From Sulfurovum sp. (GTDB lineage Bacteria; Campylobacterota; Campylobacteria; Campylobacterales; Sulfurovaceae), in the NCBI GenBank assembly GCA_020719895.1, contig DYPM01000044.1, positions 1 to 13,358 on the forward strand: a stretch of 13,358 nucleotides of DNA. The letters run 5' to 3'. The notes under the pieces are model-generated. The model searched no databases. It was not told the DNA's origin and was given only the letters and a program-made list of their open reading frames with translations. This document shows, in pieces, positions 6,808 through 13,356 of the stretch. A program made the position numbers and the translations under genes. Positions within the stretch are counted from its first letter, which is position 1; every line of letters begins with the position of its first letter.

Positions 6808-7458
6808 ATGAAAAGAAACGCTTTTACAATGTTGGAATTGGTGTTGGTAATTGTAGTGATGGGAATACTTGCCTCAATGGCAATTCCTCGAATGGAACGT
6901 GATACACGTCAAGAAGTAGCAGATAATATTCTATCTGCGATTCGTTATACACAACATTTGGCTTTGATGGATGACAAAACAGATCCTACTGACGTTAAGT
7001 GGCAAATGCTTTTGTGGCATATTCGATTTTCACATTACACATTGACAAATGGCGATAAAAGATGGTTTTATACCATCTCGAGTAATTCTGATCATAATGA
7101 AAATGTAGATAAAAATGAGACTGCCATAGATCCTCAAAATGGACTTTATCTCTTCCATGCAGGTGGAGATCAGACGCTTGATGAGGTTGATCAGAGTCCA
7201 AATATCTTTTTGGGTGAGAATTACGGCGTTAAGAGTATCTCATTTGGTGGAGGATGTGACAGTCAGCATATTGCTTTTGACCATATTGGCAGACCTTATA
7301 ATGGAATTTATGCAGCAACAAATGACTTCTCTACGATTATGAAAACACCATGTAAGCTTACTTTTGGGTTTGAAGATGGCTTGGGTGCTAATCCGTTGAT
7401 TATCACAATTGAGCCTGAAACTGGATATGCGTCTATCACAGGACAACCAGACGCATAA
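6808..7458 (+). CDS. Type IV pilin / GspH-FimT-like pseudopilin
   Basis: This 216-residue protein has a class III prepilin leader: MKRNA then FTMLELVLVIVV, so cleavage is expected between Ala5 and Phe6, leaving the hallmark Glu at mature position 5 (Glu10). A hydrophobic helix spans about 8-28. A globular periplasmic domain follows, with two cysteines (Cys150, Cys182) that could form a disulfide. FDHIGRPY (157-164) and the ending with TGYASITG resemble GspH/FimT minor pseudopilins of type II secretion or type IV pilus machines. ATG 6808 is preferred because the leader must be N-terminal; AAGGTG lies about seven bases upstream. The residue before the cleavage site is Ala rather than Gly, a variant I recall from this phylum. 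No other pilus gene is nearby. Confidence 0.85.
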   Translation: MKRNAFTMLELVLVIVVMGILASMAIPRMERDTRQEVADNILSAIRYTQHLALMDDKTDPTDVKWQMLLWHIRFSHYTLTNGDKRWFYTISSNSDHNENVDKNETAIDPQNGLYLFHAGGDQTLDEVDQSPNIFLGENYGVKSISFGGGCDSQHIAFDHIGRPYNGIYAATNDFSTIMKTPCKLTFGFEDGLGANPLIITIEPETGYASITGQPDA

Positions 7459-7511
7459 TTTTTTGACTGAATAAGTTTTTTTTATTGCATTTATAAAGGT
7501 AGCACAACACA

Positions 7512-8162
7512 ATGACACGTTTATTTGGATTTTTTTCTTTTTTTCTTTTTTCTTTTTTTGTTGGAGGTTGCAGTGGAACGAGTAGTGATACTGAAGAGTT
7601 TAACAAACCTGAGATTTATTGGTATAAAAAAATTGCAGAGAGTATCTCCTCTTCTATGATGGACAAAGCCGATGGTTATTATATCTCTCTTAAAAGCGAA
7701 CATATACGTTCACCGCTTATGCCTACTGCTATGGAGATGCTAGCTTATGCACACGCCAACAAAGAGGAGTATCAACTTGCCAATTTTTATCTTGATGAGT
7801 ACAATAAACAGTATGGCGAAGAGGGAAGCCGAGAGTATATTGCCTATCTTAAAGTAAAATCTTCATTTTTGGGAATCAAAGAGGTCTATAAAGATCAAAA
7901 ACTCATTCAAGATACAATCAATGCCGCACAAGAGTATCTCTCTGTTTTTGGAGGTTCGGAGTATGCTGTGATGGTCTCTACAATACTCACACGTTTGCAG
8001 ATGACCCAGTATCTTCTCAATGAAAATGTCGCATCTTTATATCGTCGCACAGGCAAACAACAAGCCGCAAAGATATATCTTGAAAGAAACCAAAATGCAC
8101 TTATTAAAAGAAAAGATATCAAAGATCCAGAAGTTGGAATTGTGGCAGAGTTGTTAGATTAA
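7512..8162 (+). CDS. bamD: BamD-like outer-membrane assembly lipoprotein
   Basis: This 216-residue lipoprotein has a short signal peptide and a lipobox ending VGGC, so lipidation is expected at Cys20. The rest is predicted helical with tetratricopeptide-like pairs: PTAMEMLAYAHANKEEYQLA at 71-90, and further helices around 107-145 and 150-190. NKPEIYWYKKI just after the lipid anchor and the HIRSPLMPTAMEML stretch match my memory of campylobacterial BamD, the periplasmic partner of BamA in inserting outer-membrane beta-barrels. It is a little shorter than E. coli BamD. AAGG lies 12 bases upstream, rather far. The gene is 53 bp after the pilin gene and convergent with leuC. Another TPR lipoprotein of the same fold is the main alternative. 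Confidence 0.78.
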   Translation: MTRLFGFFSFFLFSFFVGGCSGTSSDTEEFNKPEIYWYKKIAESISSSMMDKADGYYISLKSEHIRSPLMPTAMEMLAYAHANKEEYQLANFYLDEYNKQYGEEGSREYIAYLKVKSSFLGIKEVYKDQKLIQDTINAAQEYLSVFGGSEYAVMVSTILTRLQMTQYLLNENVASLYRRTGKQQAAKIYLERNQNALIKRKDIKDPEVGIVAELLD

Positions 8163-8181
8163 ATCTGTTACTTTTTGTTGA

Positions 8182-8198
8182 GATCTCTGATTAAGCAT
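8182..8198 (+). repeat. Short motif shared with 106-122
   Basis: GATCTCTGATTAA followed by one variable base and CAT occurs here and at 106-122 (16 of 17 identical), same strand, both in intergenic DNA beside other repeats. It may be an edge piece of a larger decayed element. Confidence 0.45.
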
Positions 8199-8227
8199 TA
8201 TTTAGAGTGTCACGGTTTGTTTCAAAT

Positions 8228-8284
8228 CTCGCAATGACGGTGTTTGTCATTGCGAACAAAGTGAAGCAATCTATTTTTATAGAT
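8228..8284. repeat. Repeat family A copy with hairpins between convergent genes
   Basis: TCGCAATGAC (8229-8238) and GTCATTGCGA (8246-8255) form a perfect 10-bp stem with a 7-nt loop. A second hairpin ATCTAT-TTTT-ATAGAT follows at 8269-8284. CTCGCAATGAC is shared with the element at 6215-6316. The run from GTCATTGCGA to the GAAGCAATCTA that follows resembles an intergenic repeat I recall from many bacterial genomes, which I could not verify. Its place between convergent bamD and leuC suits a two-way terminator. Confidence 0.65.
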
Positions 8285-8293
8285 GTATATTTT

Positions 8294-9577
8294 TTACTTC
8301 ATCTCTCTTGGATCTACAATTTTTCCTGCGATTGCGGATGCAGCAGCGACAGCTGAGTTGGCAAGATAGATTTCAGAACTTCTTGCACCCATTCTACCGA
8401 CAAAGTTACGATTGGTAGTCGCCACACATCGCTCTCCATCGCCTAAGATTCCCATATATCCGCCAAGACACGCACCGCAAGTAGGATTTGATACTACAGC
8501 ACCCGCTTCGATAAGTGTATCGATAAGACCTTCGTGTTGGGCTTGTAAAAATATCTTTTGTGTTGCAGGAGTGACAATCATACGAGTGTGTCGAGCGACT
8601 TTTTTGTCTTTGACAATAGTTGCGGCGATTCTGAGATCTTCGATTCTACCATTGGTACAGCTACCGATCATGACTTGATCTATTTTGATATTGTCCGCTA
8701 CAGCAGTTTCGATAGGTTTGCCATTTTCGGGCAAAAATGGATAAGCAACCACAGGAGAGAGTTGACCTACATCGATAGTGATGGTTTGACAATAGAGTGC
8801 ATCATCATCAGCAAAGTAAATTTTAGGTTCAGATCTTAGTCCTCCATTTTGGATTTTTCGCTCTTCAAGATAAGCAAGTGTCACAGAATCAACGGCAAAA
8901 ATTCCATTTTTAGCACCCGCTTCAATCACCATATTGGCAATTGAAAAACGATCCGACATTCCCAAATAACGTACCGCTTCACCAGAAAATTCAATCGCTT
9001 TATAAAGTGCTCCATCTACACCAATCATACGAATGAGTTCGAGAATAATATCTTTTCCATAGATATGTTTTCCAGGTTTGCCAATAAGCTTTACTTTGAT
9101 AGTCTCAGGCACTTTAAACCAATTACCACCTGTAATCATCCCAAAAGCAAGATCAGTACTTCCCATTCCTGTAGAAAAAGCACCCAATGCACCATGTGTG
9201 CATGTATGAGAATCAGCACCGATGATCACATCTCCAGGGATTATCAGTCCTTTTTCAGGTAAAAGTGCATGTTCTATTCCCATGTCTTTTTCATCAAAAA
9301 AATATTTGAGATCATGTTTGTAGGCAAAATCACGACTTATTTTGGCTTGGTTTGCTGATGCTATATCTTTGGCAGGAATGTAGTGATCCATCACAATACA
9401 GAAATTATCAGGACGTGCCAAACTCTCTGCACCACTTTCTTGAAAGGCTTTGATGGAGATAGGAGTAGTGATGTCATTGCCAATAATCATATCAATATCG
9501 ACCCTTACAATCTCTCCAGCTTTTACCGAACGTTTCGCATGTTCAGAAAATATTTTTTCGGTAATTGTTTTACCCAT
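8294..9577 (-). CDS. leuC: 3-isopropylmalate dehydratase large subunit
   Basis: LeuC with LeuD isomerises 2-isopropylmalate to 3-isopropylmalate in leucine synthesis, using a 4Fe-4S cluster. The 427-residue protein is the shorter, archaeal-type LeuC/HacA-like form of the aconitase family. Cluster ligands are visible as Cys307 (GSCTNGR) and Cys367/Cys370 (PTCGACLGG). Other family blocks are MDHYIPAKD (63-71), GADSHTCTHGALGAFSTGMG (120-139) and RNFVGRMG (390-397), the last contacting substrate. The ATG has AAGGA nine bases upstream and a TATAAT -10 box at 9610-9615. No leuA, leuB or leuD is in the window, so it appears to be transcribed alone. Homoaconitase or citramalate-pathway isomerase activity is possible for this subfamily, but LeuC is the simplest call. 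Confidence 0.93.
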   Translation of the reverse strand: MGKTITEKIFSEHAKRSVKAGEIVRVDIDMIIGNDITTPISIKAFQESGAESLARPDNFCIVMDHYIPAKDIASANQAKISRDFAYKHDLKYFFDEKDMGIEHALLPEKGLIIPGDVIIGADSHTCTHGALGAFSTGMGSTDLAFGMITGGNWFKVPETIKVKLIGKPGKHIYGKDIILELIRMIGVDGALYKAIEFSGEAVRYLGMSDRFSIANMVIEAGAKNGIFAVDSVTLAYLEERKIQNGGLRSEPKIYFADDDALYCQTITIDVGQLSPVVAYPFLPENGKPIETAVADNIKIDQVMIGSCTNGRIEDLRIAATIVKDKKVARHTRMIVTPATQKIFLQAQHEGLIDTLIEAGAVVSNPTCGACLGGYMGILGDGERCVATTNRNFVGRMGARSSEIYLANSAVAAASAIAGKIVDPREMK

Positions 9578-9609
9578 AATGAAAAATCCTTATTTAGAAA
9601 ATAAAAAAT

Positions 9610-9615
9610 ATTATA
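9610..9615 (-). promoter_or_regulatory. -10 box for leuC
   Basis: A perfect TATAAT lies on the minus strand 32 bases before the leuC start. No clear -35 hexamer stands at 17 bp. The position, directly after the sensor-kinase gene, indicates that leuC has its own promoter. Confidence 0.6.
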
Positions 9616-9676
9616 CCGCAGTTCAAAAACTCTTTCTTATAATTTGATATGACACACTTCAAATCAACAAGTGTAT

Positions 9677-10762
9677 TTAGAGTATCAAAGATGATTTGTC
9701 TGCTTGCGTGTTGTTTTTGTCTTGAATCTCTCGGCACATTCCAAAGATAGAAAATGAAAAAATTGAACCTTGATGTAAAGTGCTTATGATTTTAAGTTCA
9801 GTATTGTGCATTTCAAGGATATTTTTGACAATAGCAAGCCCTAATCCCATAGAGTTGTCCCAGTTGTGTTTGTCAGAACGATAGAATTTTTTGGTCACTT
9901 TGTCGATCTCTTTTTTGGCGATGCCGATCCCTTTGTCTTCTACGCTAATGGTGTGAGCTGTGAGATGTACAATCACACTCTCTTTGGAGTATTTGAGGGC
10001 ATTTTCGATGAGGTTTTTGAGAACAATCTCCATCAATGTTCTATCAGCATAGAGTTCATACTCTCCGCCTTCAATCAGAATCTCTCGATGTTTATACTTC
10101 TCTTCAAGATGAAACTTCACTTCTTCGATGAGATGTTTGAGTTTGAAACGACTTTTGTGAAGTGTCGTCTCACCACTTTCAAACTTATTCCATAATACCA
10201 AACGAGAAAGAATCGCTTCGATTTTATCACCATTTTTGGCGATTTTATCCAAGAATTTGATTTGCAATGTCTCAGAAATATTTGGATCTTCTTTGAGGGT
10301 TTGTGCATATCCAATAATCGCTGCGATGGGATTACGAAATTCATGTGCGATAGCTGAAATAATATCGCCTCTTTGACGGTTTTTGAGTTTGAGTTTGGTG
10401 TTGTATTTTTGTTTGAGATCTTCTCTCTTTTTGGATTTCTTGAGAAGTCTCACAAGACTATAGTTAATCTCTTCAAACTCTCGAATCAAAAAAGAAGCAT
10501 CATGCTGATTAATTGCATCAATATCATCAATATAACGTAGATAACGATTGATAGCACGCAATTGCTCTTGCATTGATACAGCACCTTGATAGAGTATAAA
10601 AATCAAAATGCCAAACGCAATAGCGATCAGTACAACAGTAAAAATAAAAATATGGTTATTTTCAATAAAAATTCCCAATATTGTCACAAAAAGAAGAAAA
10701 ATAACTACCGAAAGAGTAGTCATTCTTAACATTACATATTCGACAAAATTAGGACGATGCAT
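9677..10762 (-). CDS. Orphan sensor histidine kinase with minimal periplasmic loop
   Basis: This 361-residue kinase has two membrane helices (about 16-34 and 38-58) separated by only a few residues, so no periplasmic sensor domain is visible. A linker of about 70 residues precedes the HisKA dimerisation domain with His140 in AIAHEFRNP. The ATPase domain follows with an N-box (Asn250, Asn254 in NLIENALKYS), G1 box EDKGIGI (275-281), F-box KFYRSD (292-297) and G2 box MGLGLA (305-310). All catalytic boxes look intact, so it should autophosphorylate. Its AGGTGG ribosome site overlaps the stop of the upstream thioredoxin-like gene (13-bp gap), so the pair is probably cotranscribed. No response regulator lies beside it. 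The architecture resembles intramembrane-sensing kinases; the signal is unknown. Confidence 0.9.
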   Translation of the reverse strand: MHRPNFVEYVMLRMTTLSVVIFLLFVTILGIFIENNHIFIFTVVLIAIAFGILIFILYQGAVSMQEQLRAINRYLRYIDDIDAINQHDASFLIREFEEINYSLVRLLKKSKKREDLKQKYNTKLKLKNRQRGDIISAIAHEFRNPIAAIIGYAQTLKEDPNISETLQIKFLDKIAKNGDKIEAILSRLVLWNKFESGETTLHKSRFKLKHLIEEVKFHLEEKYKHREILIEGGEYELYADRTLMEIVLKNLIENALKYSKESVIVHLTAHTISVEDKGIGIAKKEIDKVTKKFYRSDKHNWDNSMGLGLAIVKNILEMHNTELKIISTLHQGSIFSFSIFGMCREIQDKNNTQADKSSLIL

Positions 10763-10775
10763 TCTAAAAAACCAC

Positions 10776-11168
10776 CTAATTCTCTTCTACATCGTTGATA
10801 TAGCTCAAAAAATCTTCCGCATCAAAATACCCAATGACACGCTCCAAAGTCTCTTTGTTGGGTGTCATAAAAAAGATTGTCGGAGCTGGATAGTGTTCTT
10901 TTGGTAACACTTTCATCTCCTCTTCGTCGTCTCTGTCAAGCTCTACTAAAACATAGTTTTGTAATCGTTTGATGATTTTTGGATTTGAGAGTGTCTCCTC
11001 TTTCATTTTGATACACCACTTGCAGTAAGCAGCTTGCACCATTACCATGATATTTTTATGCTCTTTTTTTGCTTTGGCGATAGCCGTAGGAAAATCCTCT
11101 TCCCAAGCCAAATTAGCTCCAAAAAGCAACGCATTGGAGAGTATCAACATCATAAAAAACTTTTTCAT
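10776..11168 (-). CDS. Exported thioredoxin-like protein with CKWC motif
   Basis: The 130-residue protein starts with a lysine-led signal peptide (MKK, hydrophobic to about residue 18, likely cut near FGA). The mature part is a thioredoxin fold with active site Cys49-Lys-Trp-Cys52 in AAYCKWCIKM and a cis-proline at Pro96 (PAPTIFF). The YCKWC sequence and compact size place it with the thioredoxin_7 / DsbD-gamma / SoxW-like groups rather than cytoplasmic TrxA. A periplasmic thiol reductase role, such as reducing a cytochrome-maturation or oxidatively damaged protein, is reasonable but unproven. AAGGA precedes the ATG by about seven bases. It is the first gene of a pair with the sensor kinase. 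No dedicated electron donor such as DsbD/CcdA is in the window. Confidence 0.85.
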   Translation of the reverse strand: MKKFFMMLILSNALLFGANLAWEEDFPTAIAKAKKEHKNIMVMVQAAYCKWCIKMKEETLSNPKIIKRLQNYVLVELDRDDEEEMKVLPKEHYPAPTIFFMTPNKETLERVIGYFDAEDFLSYINDVEEN

Positions 11169-11226
11169 AAAAATTCCTTTATTTACATTTGATCAGAACG
11201 CTTGAAAGGCAAAGTTTCTCAAGCTA

Positions 11227-11234
11227 CGTTAACG
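11227..11234. repeat. Perfect 8-bp palindrome beside repeat B copy 2
   Basis: CGTTAACG is self-complementary and lies 7 bp from the GAAGAC end of repeat B copy 2. Its relevance comes from the parallel arrangement at the other two copies, each followed on the same side by a palindrome of different sequence. Confidence 0.4.
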
Positions 11235-11241
11235 CTAAGTT

Positions 11242-11275
11242 GTCTTCAACAGACGGTTCTCGCGACTGGTCGCTC
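11242..11275 (-). repeat. Dispersed repeat B, copy 2
   Basis: Read on the minus strand, this matches 134-167 at 31 of 34 positions, including an uninterrupted 18-nt block. The dyad GCGAC-TG-GTCGC and the GTCT/AGAC stem are unchanged. It lies in the 160-bp gap between dapE and the thioredoxin-like gene, next to a third, diverged copy. Confidence 0.8.
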
Positions 11276-11280
11276 TGTTA

Positions 11281-11305
11281 AAATAACGCCTAAAGGGCGT
11301 TATTT
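11281..11305 (-). terminator. Hairpin 24 bp after dapE, possible terminator
   Basis: AAATAACGCC (11281-11290), a 5-nt loop and GGCGTTATTT (11296-11305) form a perfect 10-bp stem with a GC-containing core. On the minus strand the stem ends in TTATTT and then TAAC, a short U-rich tail, so it could end the rhodanese-dapE transcript. It lies between two copies of repeat B and may belong to that element. Confidence 0.5.
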
Positions 11306-11310
11306 GTGAT

Positions 11311-11334
11311 TGTCTTTGCGTAGACGGCTCACGC
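11311..11334 (-). repeat. Dispersed repeat B, diverged copy 3, overlapping the dapE end
   Basis: Read on the plus strand, TGTCTT, a loop, AGACGG, then TC-n-CGC align with 11241-11263. The loop differs in sequence and by one base in length, while the GTCT/AGAC stem is retained. The dapE stop codon (11329-11331) and its last codon lie inside this copy. Confidence 0.55.
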
Positions 11335-12444
11335 ACTTTGTGTTTGACTATTAAATTTTGAAATAAATGTTTTGAACACTTCATAAAGAGTCTCCACTTC
11401 AACAATTGAAGTGCGTTCGTTTGGAGCGTGAATCGTGTCGTTGATCACTCCAAATTCGACAACTTCAATACCATAAGCAGAGATAAATCTCGCATCGCTT
11501 GTACCGCCTGCGGTTGAAAGTCTGGGTGAGATACCCGTTTTATCCAAAATAACTTTAGAGATTATATCCACGATGACTGAATCTCTTTTTGTCACAAAAG
11601 GATAAGAGCCTTGAGTGAGTTTTAGTTCGTACTCAATTCCTTGAAGAAGATTTTGAAGATAGAGAGTAATCTTCTCTTGTGTTGTTTTGGTGGAGTTACG
11701 AACATTGAACATAATCTTTAACTCTCCAGGAGTCACATTGGTCACTTCCATACCACCTCGAATATCGGTAATGACAATTTTGCTTGGTTCAAAATTTTCA
11801 TCGCCGTTGTCAAGTTCAACTCCTGCGATTTGACTTAAAAATGGTGCGATTTGATGCACAGGATTGATCGCTTTTTGTGGATAAGCAGCGTGTCCTTGTT
11901 TTCCTCTGATGGTAAGATAGCCATTGATAGAACCTCTTCGCCCAATTTTTATTGCATCTCCAAATTGGGTTTCACAAGTTGGTTCAGCAACGACACAATA
12001 ATCAGGAAGAATTCCAATCGCCTCAAGATGTTCAAGCATCACAACAGTACCAAATTTTCCTTCTCCCTCTTCATCAGAAGTGAGAAGTAAAGAGAGTGTG
12101 CCATCAAATGCTTCTGTGTCTTTGAGTGCTTGTATAGATGCTGCTACGCCAGATTTCATATCTTGTGTGCCACGACCATAAACATAACCATCTTTGATAA
12201 GAGGCACAAAAGGATTGGTTTGCCAGCCGACTCCAGCAGGTACGACATCTACATGACCAGCAAAACAAAGATGCACACCTTCGCCAAACTTTTTATGTAA
12301 AAATAGATTTTTAACACCTTCACGATTGACGTAAGTAGATTCAAAATTTTCAAGATACTTTTTTATCAAAGATAAACTTTCTCCATCATTTGGAGTGACA
12401 GACTCACAGCTTAGTAGCTTTAAAAATAGATCAATAACGCTCAT
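11329..12444 (-). CDS. dapE: Succinyl-diaminopimelate desuccinylase
   Basis: DapE hydrolyses N-succinyl-L,L-diaminopimelate to succinate and L,L-diaminopimelate, giving lysine and the peptidoglycan cross-linking residue. The 371-residue M20-family metallopeptidase shows the expected metal and catalytic residues: His64 and Asp66 (GHVDVVPAG), Asp95 (GRGTQDMKSG), the Glu125-Glu126 pair (TSDEEGEGKFGT), Glu154 (VVAEPT) and His339 (NDTIHAPNE). The dimerisation lid with RGKQGHAAYPQKAINP (180-195) lies between. I chose ATG 12444 because AGGAG sits six bases before it; the ATG two codons earlier directly abuts that site. The last codons and the stop fall within a dispersed repeat copy. It follows the rhodanese-fold gene by 49 bp on the same strand. 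Confidence 0.94.
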   Translation of the reverse strand: MSVIDLFLKLLSCESVTPNDGESLSLIKKYLENFESTYVNREGVKNLFLHKKFGEGVHLCFAGHVDVVPAGVGWQTNPFVPLIKDGYVYGRGTQDMKSGVAASIQALKDTEAFDGTLSLLLTSDEEGEGKFGTVVMLEHLEAIGILPDYCVVAEPTCETQFGDAIKIGRRGSINGYLTIRGKQGHAAYPQKAINPVHQIAPFLSQIAGVELDNGDENFEPSKIVITDIRGGMEVTNVTPGELKIMFNVRNSTKTTQEKITLYLQNLLQGIEYELKLTQGSYPFVTKRDSVIVDIISKVILDKTGISPRLSTAGGTSDARFISAYGIEVVEFGVINDTIHAPNERTSIVEVETLYEVFKTFISKFNSQTQSA

Positions 12445-12450
12445 TACCAT

Positions 12451-12455
12451 CTCCT
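12451..12455 (-). promoter_or_regulatory. Ribosome binding site deciding the dapE start
   Basis: AGGAG is followed directly by one ATG (12450) and, six bases further, by a second in-frame ATG (12444). Normal spacing favours the second. Confidence 0.7.
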
Positions 12456-12493
12456 AAAATATGATGTCGCAAAAACAAAAAACATATCTTTTG

Positions 12494-12838
12494 TTACTTT
12501 TCGATTGAGCCACGATAAGAGACAATGCCACCAGCGTGATTTATGACACGATGGTGACCGTTTTGTTTGAAAATACGTTGCACTTGTCCACTACGACTTC
12601 CTGTGCGACAGGTAAAAATAATAGTTTTATCCTTGAGTTCTTCAAGTAGTTTTTGAAACCAATCATCAAAAGAGGAAGTAGGTTTGAGCATATCAACTCC
12701 TTTGATATGTCCCATACGATACTCCATTCCTTCTCTTACATCCACCAAAACAAACTCTATTTTTCCTTCTTCTCTTGCTTGAAGTAGATTTACAAGCTCT
12801 TCAGAGTGCACATTGCTTTTGTTTAGAATATCTTCCAT
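12494..12838 (-). CDS. Single-domain rhodanese-like protein
   Basis: The 114-residue protein is one rhodanese domain with no signal peptide, so it is probably cytoplasmic. Visible blocks are VDVREGMEYRMGHIKG (32-47), the active-site loop CRTGSRS with Cys77 (77-83), and HAGGIVSY (101-108). Cys77 would carry persulfide in sulfur transfer; the six-residue loop is the sulfurtransferase type rather than the longer Cdc25 phosphatase loop. Substrate and partner are unknown. Small stand-alone rhodaneses of this kind serve varied sulfur-trafficking tasks, and sulfur metabolism would be natural in a Sulfurimonas-like host. ATG 12838 has AAGGA about six bases upstream; a TTG ten codons earlier is less likely. 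It precedes dapE by 49 bp. Confidence 0.88.
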   Translation of the reverse strand: MEDILNKSNVHSEELVNLLQAREEGKIEFVLVDVREGMEYRMGHIKGVDMLKPTSSFDDWFQKLLEELKDKTIIFTCRTGSRSGQVQRIFKQNGHHRVINHAGGIVSYRGSIEK

Positions 12839-12872
12839 TTTTTTCCTTAATGTGTAAAAATAACTCAATTGA

Positions 12873-12878
12873 ACTATA
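12873..12878 (-). promoter_or_regulatory. Candidate -10 box for the rhodanese gene
   Basis: TATAGT on the minus strand lies 34 bases before the ATG. The dyad at 12884-12908 sits immediately upstream, where the -35 region would be. Confidence 0.35.
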
Positions 12879-12883
12879 TGATT

Positions 12884-12908
12884 ATTTAGGATAAATTTTA
12901 TCTCAAAT
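12884..12908. promoter_or_regulatory. AT-rich dyad in the rhodanese-gatC divergent promoter region
   Basis: ATTT-nn-GATAAA-T-TTTATC-nn-AAAT forms a symmetrical 25-bp dyad, with a perfect 6-1-6 core at 12890-12902. Its position against a candidate -10 box suits an operator. I cannot assign a regulator; its AT-rich symmetry is loosely like Fur/PerR-family sites. Confidence 0.35.
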
Positions 12909-12964
12909 ATCTTAAGCCTATTTTTTGATAGAATTTTTCCGCTTATGTCTAAATGAAAATACTA

Positions 12965-12970
12965 TATAAT
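12965..12970 (+). promoter_or_regulatory. -10 box for gatC
   Basis: A perfect TATAAT lies 32 bp upstream of the gatC ATG. No clear -35 is seen; the region is uniformly AT-rich. Confidence 0.55.
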
Positions 12971-13002
12971 AGATTAAAACCATTATAAATAAGGTAAATT
13001 TG

Positions 13003-13293
13003 ATGCAAATTGATGATCTGCTCCTTGCTAAATTAGAAAAACTTTCTCATCTAAGAATCGATGAAAGCAAAAAAGAGGAGGTGAAAACACAACTCTCCGA
13101 AATTTTGAACTACGTCGAAAATCTTAAAGAACTTGATACCGAACATCTTTTGGCAACCTTTTCTACACTTGAAGGTGGAACTCCTATGCGAGAAGATATT
13201 CCAATGCGAAATCCTGATATTCCACAAGAGATTCTCAAACACGCTCCTAATGCACAAGACAGCTTTTTTATTGTTCCAGCAATCATCGAATAG
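13003..13293 (+). CDS. gatC: Asp/Glu-tRNA amidotransferase subunit C
   Basis: GatC is the small subunit of the GatCAB complex that converts misacylated Glu-tRNA(Gln) and Asp-tRNA(Asn) to the amides, standard in this phylum for tRNA(Gln). The 96-residue protein has the family pattern: LLLAKLEKLSHLRI near the start (6-19), then a helix with LSEILNYVENLKELD (31-45), and a late MREDIP (61-66) followed by an extended tail ending FFIVPAIIE that would wrap around GatA. The ATG at 13003 has AAGG eight bases upstream; a TTG immediately before it is unlikely. gatA and gatB are not in the window, so it is presumably coded apart from them or upstream of other genes beyond the right edge. Confidence 0.92.
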   Translation: MQIDDLLLAKLEKLSHLRIDESKKEEVKTQLSEILNYVENLKELDTEHLLATFSTLEGGTPMREDIPMRNPDIPQEILKHAPNAQDSFFIVPAIIE

Positions 13294-13339
13294 CTTTAAG
13301 ATTCTGCCATCTTTTAACGAACTTGTTTGTTGAAAATGT

Positions 13340-13356
13340 GTAATATCAAATATTAC
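13340..13356. repeat. Perfect 7-bp inverted repeat at the right edge
   Basis: GTAATAT-CAA-ATATTAC is a perfect dyad 46 bp beyond gatC. It is AT-only apart from its ends and loop, so it is more likely an operator for a gene outside the window than a terminator. The window ends two bases later. Confidence 0.4.

Noticed and set aside
11281..11334. Integron attC-like site (TAACGCC...GGCGTTA)
   Set aside because: The ends only loosely resemble core sites; there is no integrase, no cassette array and no paired simple sites. The hairpin is simpler.
12839..12868. Ten-codon extension of the rhodanese protein
   Set aside because: It begins at TTG and would include the AAGGA site serving the ATG at 12838.
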